DNA from: Planctomycetota bacterium
Lineage (GTDB): Bacteria > Planctomycetota > Planctomycetia > Pirellulales > Lacipirellulaceae
Direction: 5' to 3'
Assembly: GCA_024278035.1 (NCBI GenBank)
Contig: JAJRUA010000165.1
Location: forward strand, 1 to 8,028
Length of the DNA: 8,028 nt
Shown: one piece after another, positions 1 through 4,773 of the stretch
Position numbering within the stretch: the first letter of the stretch is position 1
Layout: the number at the start of each line of letters is the position of its first letter
Made by a program: the position numbers and the translations under genes
Notes under the pieces: generated by a model
Told to the model about the DNA's origin: nothing
Databases searched by the model: none
What the model saw: the letters and a program-made list of their open reading frames with translations, nothing else

Positions 1-54
1 ATAGGCGGGTCCCCCGTCGGCTGCGGGCCGTCCAATTGCTGTCTAACTCACTTT

Positions 55-83
55 ATCGGGGGGCTGACGCCCCGCCGCTCGCC
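55..83. repeat. Half copy of a GC-rich palindromic intergenic repeat (REP-like)
   Basis: This 29-base segment begins ATCGGGGGGCTGACGCCCC and ends CCGCTCGCC. It closely matches the right arms of the two full palindromes at 2738-2810 and 4628-4707. Only one arm is visible here: positions 1-54 hold no convincing complementary left arm, so the element is truncated or diverged. It sits 31 bases before the ATG at 115. The rest of 1-114 shows no supportable gene. The reading frame of the downstream gene stays open back to base 1, but it has no start codon upstream and runs through the repeat. Confidence 0.75.
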
Positions 84-114
84 TACGGCTCGCTTACTGC
101 CTACTGAGAAGCCC

Positions 115-1746
115 ATGATTCACGGCCCGATGTTCCTCGTGTTTTGCCTCCTGGTAGGAGGGCAAGGCTTGGTGGCCCCCTCCCAAGCCGTGGCTGTGAT
201 GCCGACCTCGCATGAGGTGCGTCAGTTGATTGCCAAAGGGGTCGAACGTCTTAAACAGCCGATCGCGGACACGCGTCTGGGGGCCAAGTGCGTTGTAGCC
301 ATCGCCCTCATCAAAGCGGGCGAAAAAGACCATCCGCACATTTCAGACGCCCTGGCGGCTTGCAGGGCCGAGGCCGAGGCCATCTTGCAGGTCGATGTCT
401 ATAGCCACGGGCTGGCGATTATCTTTCTAAGCGAAATGGGACGACGCGATCTGCTGCGAACCTATGTCCAAGCTCTCGTCGAGCGCCAAAAGCCCCACGG
501 CGGATGGGGATACAACCAGAAGGAGTCGGGCGATACTTCGCAAACTCAGTACATGGCGCTCGGGCTATGGGAGGCCCATAACCGGGGGATCACTGTCGAT
601 CGGGCGGCAGCCCAAGGATTGATCGATTGGCTCGTTGCGACTCAGTCCCCTGCTGGTGCGTGGGGTTATCAAGGACGCCTTCCGGAATCTAGCGGTCGTC
701 GAGAACAAGTCAAGATATCGCGAACGATGGGCGCAGCGGCACTCGGAAGCCTGATGATTGCGGCTGACGTATTTGGGATGCTGCAATCAGGAGCTACTTC
801 GGTTACGGGCTCAGGGGGCTCGAGCCTGGAGCCCGTGGTTCGGGCCCCACTTCCTTCGGGAGTTCAGCGAGCTTCGGAAGTGAAGATGAGCGGAGGCCCT
901 CGCAAGCTGAGCCCTGATGGCGTTGATTGGAAGAAAGCTTTTGTGGCTCTTAGGGATGGCGATCGCTGGATGGCAGAACAGACGCAAGAGGTACCGATCA
1001 ACTACCCTTTCTACTATCTCTATGCTCAGGAACGGTATGAAAGTTTTAAGGAGTTTCGTGAAGGGGTCACTCCTTCGGAGCCCGACTGGTACGCGAAAGG
1101 CTACGAGTACCTAAAGTCCCATCAAACCAAGCCGGGCGTGTGGAACATCGGCTGTGGAGAAGGCCCCGACACGGCGTTTGCCGTGCTGTTTTTGCTTCGT
1201 TCGACGCAGAAGAGCATCCGGCGGAAAATAGGCGAGGGGGCCCTCGTCAGCGGACGTGGCTTGCCGAAGCAATTGGCGGGCGCGCGGTTGCGTCGGGGGC
1301 GGGTGGTTGCCGAAGTAGAAGAGACGGAGATCGGCGACTTCTTGGCGCTCGTTGGCAAAGGAGAGTCGGATCGGCTGGATGCCTTGGCCGACGACCCCTC
1401 GGCACTGCTGATCGGTAGCAAAGAAGGGGAGGCTCTTACGGAAGACAGTTTGCGGCAATTGCGGCAGTTGCTTCGGGGAGGTGAGCCCGATGCTCGGGTG
1501 GTGGCGGCCAGCCTTCTGGGAGCCGTCGGCCAACTCGATAGCACACCCGACTTGTTGTTCGCCTTAACGGACCCTGACCCGCGCGTCGTCCGAGAGGCCC
1601 GCGACGCACTGCGGCGCATCAGCCGCCGGCCACGCGGCTTTGGGCTCCCGGACGATTTCAACGACAACCAGCGCTACGCCGCCCTTGAGCGGTGGAAACG
1701 ATGGTACCTTGGTATTCGTCCCAATGCGATTTTGCAGTTAGAATGA
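115..1746 (+). CDS. Secreted squalene-cyclase/prenyltransferase-like repeat protein with C-terminal HEAT-like repeats
   Basis: The 543-residue product starts with a signal peptide-like segment (hydrophobic about residues 6-20, likely cleavage near SQAVA at 26), so it should be exported. Alpha-toroid repeats of the squalene cyclase/prenyltransferase type are visible as glycine/tryptophan motifs: GGWGY at 129-133, GAWGY at 181-185, and a third around W343 followed by DTAFAVLFLL at 352-361. A low-complexity Gly/Ser/Pro stretch (about 222-265) separates the first two from the third. Residues 442-505 look like HEAT repeats (DPDPRVVREARDALRRI at 486-502), and the tail carries WKRW at 527-530, a pattern I associate with planctomycete HEAT proteins. 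No DXDD-type cyclase motif is evident, so a structural or binding role is likelier than terpene cyclisation. ATG 115 precedes the signal peptide; ATG 130 is an in-frame alternative. It lies 115 bases before the next gene and may share its operon. Confidence 0.88.
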   Translation: MIHGPMFLVFCLLVGGQGLVAPSQAVAVMPTSHEVRQLIAKGVERLKQPIADTRLGAKCVVAIALIKAGEKDHPHISDALAACRAEAEAILQVDVYSHGLAIIFLSEMGRRDLLRTYVQALVERQKPHGGWGYNQKESGDTSQTQYMALGLWEAHNRGITVDRAAAQGLIDWLVATQSPAGAWGYQGRLPESSGRREQVKISRTMGAAALGSLMIAADVFGMLQSGATSVTGSGGSSLEPVVRAPLPSGVQRASEVKMSGGPRKLSPDGVDWKKAFVALRDGDRWMAEQTQEVPINYPFYYLYAQERYESFKEFREGVTPSEPDWYAKGYEYLKSHQTKPGVWNIGCGEGPDTAFAVLFLLRSTQKSIRRKIGEGALVSGRGLPKQLAGARLRRGRVVAEVEETEIGDFLALVGKGESDRLDALADDPSALLIGSKEGEALTEDSLRQLRQLLRGGEPDARVVAASLLGAVGQLDSTPDLLFALTDPDPRVVREARDALRRISRRPRGFGLPDDFNDNQRYAALERWKRWYLGIRPNAILQLE

Positions 1747-1754
1747 TACCGTTC

Positions 1755-1846
1755 CTCTTAATCTTGCTCCTAATCCGTTTTCTTTTCTCGGATGAGGGTT
1801 ATGAGGTGCATCGGATAATGATTAAGAGCAAGATTATGATTAAGAG
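1755..1846. repeat. AT-rich intergenic cluster of direct and inverted repeats
   Basis: The gap between the first two genes contains TAATCTTGCTC (1759-1769) and its exact reverse complement GAGCAAGATTA (1826-1836), 56 bases apart. The 11-mer ATGATTAAGAG also occurs twice directly (1818-1828 and 1836-1846). The composition contrasts with the GC-rich coding DNA around it. The loop is too long for an ordinary intrinsic terminator and no T-tract follows. It could be a degenerate satellite-like repeat, a regulator binding region or an mRNA structure; the sequence does not decide. Confidence 0.55.
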
Positions 1847-1861
1847 ATTATTAGGCTCACT

Positions 1862-2725
1862 TTGACACTTCCTTCACGCACCACCCGAATCACCGACGAA
1901 TCGCGCCCGGAGTACGCACTGCGGGTGAATGCTTATGATCGGGCGTCAAGCATTTTGATTGCTCTGCTGATTCTGATTGGGGCGACCGTTGCGGGACTGG
2001 TGATCGTTTTTTTCTCCCGGGTAATGGTCACGGTTCAGACAGCGATTCCGGTTACGCCGGTTAGTGCCTCGGGGCAAGCGGCGAACGGCGTGGCCGACGA
2101 CCAATCGCCAGGAATCGAGAACGCGCCCGAAGAACTCGAACCGCAATTGCAAGACACGCTCAACCTGATGGCAGGCTTGGTCGCGGCCCAGGCGTCGTTG
2201 TTTGATAGCGACTCGCTCGACAACACGTCGGCCCCCTCGAAAGGCAAAGGGCTAGGCGATGCCCGCGGCGTGGGGGAGGGGACAGCACAAGGGCCCCGTG
2301 AGCCGCAGCGTGAGATCCGCTTCGAGCCAGAATCGCTGGCCGAGTATGCCCAGTGGTTCGATCAGTCGGGGTTGGAATTGGGGGTTTTGGGTAACGACAA
2401 CCAAGTTTACTACGCTTCGGAGTTGAGTACCCCCAAGCCGAAAGTCCGCACGGGGCCCCCCGAGAAGGAAACCCGGTTATACTTTAATTCGACCGGCGGA
2501 CCGCTTGAACCACTCGACCGCCAACTAGCGGCCAAGGCAGGCATCCTTGGCCGGGGGACGTTGATCCTCCAGTTCAGCTCAGCCGAGACGGCGGGCTTGC
2601 TGCTGGGACTTGAAAAGCAGGCCGCCGGAGACCGTCCCACCACACAGATTTCACGTACCGTCTTCCGAGTCAAGCGGGCCGGTGCCAAGTTTGAGTTTAT
2701 CGTCGAAGACCAACAATACCGTTAG
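1862..2725 (+). CDS. Single-pass membrane protein with periplasmic linker, candidate partner of the ExbB/ExbD complex
   Basis: I do not recognise a named family. The 287-residue product has a short cytoplasmic N-terminus, one strong membrane segment at about residues 30-52, and a linker of about 60-150 rich in Pro, Gly, Ala and acidic residues (including KGKGLGDARGVGEG at 127-140). A probable folded C-terminal domain follows (about 151-287), mixing hydrophobic strands and short helices and ending FEFIVEDQQYR. This layout resembles TonB or TolA (anchor, extended periplasmic linker, terminal domain), and the ExbB/ExbD genes follow directly; the partner role is inference, since no TonB-box or TonB C-terminal signature was identified. 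The start is TTG at 1862. An in-frame TAA at 1841 leaves no ATG or GTG upstream, while the next candidate, GTG 1925, would still keep the membrane segment. Only a weak AGG lies upstream of the TTG. Confidence 0.82.
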   Translation: MTLPSRTTRITDESRPEYALRVNAYDRASSILIALLILIGATVAGLVIVFFSRVMVTVQTAIPVTPVSASGQAANGVADDQSPGIENAPEELEPQLQDTLNLMAGLVAAQASLFDSDSLDNTSAPSKGKGLGDARGVGEGTAQGPREPQREIRFEPESLAEYAQWFDQSGLELGVLGNDNQVYYASELSTPKPKVRTGPPEKETRLYFNSTGGPLEPLDRQLAAKAGILGRGTLILQFSSAETAGLLLGLEKQAAGDRPTTQISRTVFRVKRAGAKFEFIVEDQQYR

Positions 2726-2737
2726 GAGAGAGCAGTA

Positions 2738-2810
2738 GGCGAGCGGTGGGGCGTCAGCCCCCCGATGGAAACTAGGGGATTTATCGGGGGGCTAACGCCC
2801 ACCGCTCGCC
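2738..2810. repeat. GC-rich palindromic repeat (REP-like), full copy with 16-base loop
   Basis: The left arm at 2738-2766 (GGCGAGCGGTGGGGCGTCAG, then CCCCCCGAT) is complementary to the right arm at 2783-2810, apart from one mismatch and one single-base deletion. The loop is 16 bases. As RNA it would form a very stable hairpin. It lies in the 142-base gap between the single-pass membrane protein gene and the ExbB-like gene, ending 57 bases before the latter's ATG. No T-tract follows, so it is not a classical intrinsic terminator. It may still slow transcription or protect the upstream mRNA 3' end. Confidence 0.88.
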
Positions 2811-2867
2811 TGCCAACTCCGTTTGCTTGCCCCCACTCTCCTCTACCTTCTACCCACTTACTAAAAC

Positions 2868-3488
2868 ATGCAGATGCTGTTTCTGATCGTCGGTTACATG
2901 ATCTACGCAGGCCTTGCGGCCATTGCGTTGTGGGGAGCCTTTTGCGTGATACTTGTTTGGCGGCGTGTGACGGCCACTCGTTTTCGTAATGAAGACGAAC
3001 AAGACGCTTTTCTCGACGAAGTCGATTCGCACCTTGCAGCGGGTCGCATGGAAGGGGCCATCAATGTGTGTGCCGATGACCGCCGGGCGATGCCGCAACT
3101 GGCTCTCTACGCCATCGAAAACCGTGACCAAGGAGCCGACCGAGTCGAAAGACAACTCGCCGAGCGGTTTCAACTGGATGTCATGTCCGACATTGAGCAC
3201 CGCCTGAGCTGGGTTTCGACCGTTATCAAAAGTGCCCCGATGATTGGCCTCCTGGGCACCGTGATCGGCATGATGGGAGCCTTTGCCAACCTGAGCGACG
3301 GAACCAAAGTCGATACGGGTAAAATGGCCGAAGACATTATGTTCGCCCTCATTACGACCGCCTGTGGCTTGACGATTGCCGTCCCTTTGCTGTTGTGCCA
3401 AGAGGGGATCAACGCCCAAATTCGTAAGATGGAAGACTTGGTGTCGGCAGGACTTTCGCGGCTGCTCGAATCGCTCCGCTTGCGCTAA
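2868..3488 (+). CDS. MotA/TolQ/ExbB family proton channel subunit
   Basis: This is the inner-membrane channel subunit that, with ExbD-type partners, turns proton flow into mechanical work on envelope proteins. At 206 residues it is close to TolQ/ExbB size. Three membrane segments are visible: about 5-31, 116-139 and 155-178. A cytoplasmic region (32-115) lies between the first two, as in the family. The hallmark AP-x-IGLLGTVIGMMGAF motif spans about 123-139, and ALITTACGLTIAVPLLL at 160-176 matches the last helix with its conserved Thr pair. Start ATG 2868 has no Shine-Dalgarno sequence; the upstream TAAAAC recurs before the gene at 4774. Two ExbD-like genes follow, the first after 87 bases. 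Sequence alone does not separate ExbB from TolQ, so no symbol is given. Confidence 0.95.
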   Translation: MQMLFLIVGYMIYAGLAAIALWGAFCVILVWRRVTATRFRNEDEQDAFLDEVDSHLAAGRMEGAINVCADDRRAMPQLALYAIENRDQGADRVERQLAERFQLDVMSDIEHRLSWVSTVIKSAPMIGLLGTVIGMMGAFANLSDGTKVDTGKMAEDIMFALITTACGLTIAVPLLLCQEGINAQIRKMEDLVSAGLSRLLESLRLR

Positions 3489-3575
3489 ACCACCCATTGT
3501 ATCCCACCCACCGGCGGTAACCTCGGCCTCCGCCTTCGGCTAAAATATCCCTTCCTACTACCAACCTCCTCGAAC

Positions 3576-4046
3576 GTGTCCTCTAAGACTTCGCCACTGC
3601 TTGCTGCCGCACGAAAGCGCCGATCGGGCGGAGGAGAGGATATCGATATCACGCCGATGATTGACATCACCTTTTTGATGTTGATCTTCTTTCTCGTCGG
3701 CTCAACGCCTGACCAGAAGACGGCCATTGAACTTCCCGAAGCCCTTTACGGCAAAGCGGTCGCTCAGCTTGAGTCGGTCGTTTTTACGATCGCCCAGGGG
3801 GGGCTCGATCAAGCTCCCGTTTATGAAGCGGATGGCAAAATCGCTGAGTTCCTTCTCTCGGAGAATCCCGAAGCCCAGGCCGAACAAATCCGCGAAGCGG
3901 TCGCTCGGGGCAAACGAGAGGGTAAGAACGATGTGGTCATTAAAGCGGACCGTGGTGTTACGTATCGCAACGTGGCGCGCGTCATGTCGTCTATTTCTGA
4001 GATCGAAGGCGTTAAGTTGCACCTAGCGGTGCTAGATACGGACTAA
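3576..4046 (+). CDS. ExbD/TolR family biopolymer transport protein (first paralogue)
   Basis: This is the proton-motive-force stator partner of the ExbB-like channel: a short cytoplasmic tail, one membrane helix and a small periplasmic domain. The 156-residue product carries the family signature DIDITPMIDITFLMLIFFLV at 22-41. D30 sits where the essential proton-carrying Asp lies in ExbD (D25) and TolR (D23). The tail before it is basic (RKRR at 13-16), consistent with N-in topology. The C-terminal part, including VVIKADRGVTYRNVARVM at about 119-136, matches the usual ExbD periplasmic fold. The start is GTG 3576. The upstream ACCTCCT resembles the anti-Shine-Dalgarno sequence itself, so it is no ribosome binding site. 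The next ExbD gene begins only 11 bases after the stop, so the two are almost certainly cotranscribed. Confidence 0.94.
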   Translation: MSSKTSPLLAAARKRRSGGGEDIDITPMIDITFLMLIFFLVGSTPDQKTAIELPEALYGKAVAQLESVVFTIAQGGLDQAPVYEADGKIAEFLLSENPEAQAEQIREAVARGKREGKNDVVIKADRGVTYRNVARVMSSISEIEGVKLHLAVLDTD

Positions 4047-4057
4047 AAAAACAGAGC

Positions 4058-4618
4058 GTGTCCTCCCCCCCCTCATCCGCCGGATTAAGCCGCATCGAGC
4101 CCCGCTCCGATGCTCCGTCGGCGCGTACGCCGCTGAACTTGCGTAGCGGAAATCGAGCGACCGACGGCAATGAACTTGACATGACGCCGATGGTCGATGT
4201 GACGTTCCTGCTGCTGATTTTCTTTATGATTACGGCGGCTTTTGCGTTGCAGAAGGCGATCGAGGTTCCCCCTTCACGGCAAGACGCAGCGGCAACGACC
4301 CAAACGATGGACGAACTTGAGGAAGATTCGATCGTCGTTCGTGTGGATGGCGATAATATCTATTGGGTGGGTTGCCCCAGTTGGCCCGAAGAGGAAAAGG
4401 CCCCCAGTAAACAAGACATGCGAACTTGGGTTCGCAAAGCCCGCGAAGAGGCTCCCAGCAAGGCGTTCGACTCGGTTGGGCCCCGCGGCTTTAATAAACT
4501 ACTGGTCCAAGCAAGCGGCGACGCAACGCATGAGTTTGTCGTCGCGGCGCTCGATGCGGGCTCAGCCATCGGGGCGGAAGAAATTCGTTTGATGAGCTAC
4601 GAGGAAGATGATTTTTGA
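4058..4618 (+). CDS. ExbD/TolR family protein (second, divergent paralogue)
   Basis: The 186-residue product is a second ExbD-type subunit. Its signature is ELDMTPMVDVTFLLLIFFMI at 39-58, with D47 in the essential proton-carrying position and a membrane helix of about 47-66. It is longer than usual ExbD proteins (around 140 residues). The cytoplasmic tail is extended and Ser/Pro/Arg-rich (1-38), and the periplasmic part contains an apparent insertion around 100-140 (WVGCPSWPEEEKAPSKQDMR at 103-122, then charged helix-like sequence). The end is acidic (EEDDF). Outside the signature it differs clearly from its neighbour, so this is not a recent duplication. The start GTG 4058 lies 11 bases after the previous stop, with only a weak AGAG upstream. 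The gene is followed by a large palindrome, plausibly the end of the ExbB-ExbD-ExbD unit. Confidence 0.93.
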   Translation: MSSPPSSAGLSRIEPRSDAPSARTPLNLRSGNRATDGNELDMTPMVDVTFLLLIFFMITAAFALQKAIEVPPSRQDAAATTQTMDELEEDSIVVRVDGDNIYWVGCPSWPEEEKAPSKQDMRTWVRKAREEAPSKAFDSVGPRGFNKLLVQASGDATHEFVVAALDAGSAIGAEEIRLMSYEEDDF

Positions 4619-4627
4619 AAAAAGACC

Positions 4628-4707
4628 GGCGAGCGGTGTGGGCGTCAGCCCCCCGATAAGTGAAGGGGCCCCCGCCTGTCGGGGGGCTGACGCCCACACC
4701 GCTCGCC
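4628..4707. repeat. GC-rich palindromic repeat (REP-like), perfect 29-bp inverted repeat
   Basis: The left arm 4628-4656 (GGCGAGCGGTGTGGGCGTCA, then GCCCCCCGA) and right arm 4679-4707 are exact reverse complements over all 29 positions, around a 22-base loop that itself contains GGGGCCCC. It belongs to the same family as 2738-2810 and 55-83. It begins 10 bases after the stop of the second ExbD gene and ends 66 bases before the next ATG, so it may act as a transcript boundary or 3' stabiliser. No T-run follows it. Confidence 0.92.
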
Positions 4708-4749
4708 TACTAGTTTCGTGGCCGAGGACGACACGGCTCGCCTACTAGT
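4701..4749 (+). repeat. 14-base direct repeat flanking the palindrome
   Basis: GCTCGCCTACTAGT occurs at 4701-4714, overlapping the right arm of the palindrome, and again exactly at 4736-4749. The start-to-start spacing is 35 bases. The repeat contains the arm terminus plus the TACTAGT flank, suggesting local duplication of the repeat edge, or the remnant of a second truncated copy. Half copy 1 shows a comparable echo: GCTCGC at 78-83 recurs at 88-93. Confidence 0.6.
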
Positions 4750-4773
4750 CCCCTATTGATCCAACGGTAAAAC

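Noticed and set aside
1..114. Extending the first gene upstream, since its frame is open to the window edge
   Set aside because: There is no start codon upstream in that frame within the window, the frame crosses the palindromic repeat half, and a signal peptide begins right after ATG 115.
1122..1667. Minus-strand open frame of 181 codons within the first gene
   Set aside because: Its Ser/Arg/Pro-rich product has no domain features and lies opposite the HEAT-like region, which has a coherent amphipathic pattern on the + strand.
1862..1867. TTGACA hexamer resembling a sigma-70 -35 box
   Set aside because: It overlaps the proposed TTG start, and no TATAAT-like hexamer is found about 17 bases downstream.
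2850..3497. Long minus-strand open frame (215 codons) covering the whole ExbB-like gene
   Set aside because: The + strand frame gives an unmistakable MotA/TolQ/ExbB protein. The antisense product is rich in His/Gln/Arg, has no recognisable domain, and is what codon bias produces opposite a GC-rich gene.
3564..3570. ACCTCCT just before the GTG at 3576
   Set aside because: On the + strand this equals the anti-Shine-Dalgarno sequence of 16S rRNA rather than its complement, so it cannot act as a ribosome binding site for this gene.
3489..3575. Possible regulatory structure or small gene in the gap between the ExbB-like and first ExbD-like genes
   Set aside because: The pyrimidine-rich 87 bases show no palindrome of the repeat family, no convincing hairpin and no plausible small open frame.
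3639..3650. 12-base palindrome GATATCGATATC
   Set aside because: It encodes Asp-Ile-Asp-Ile of the conserved ExbD signature, so the symmetry follows from the protein motif and codon choice.
4628..4707. Calling the perfect palindrome a rho-independent terminator
   Set aside because: The stem is strong but no T-run follows it, the loop is 22 bases, and the same element occurs elsewhere in the window upstream of genes, so a repeat element is the better call.
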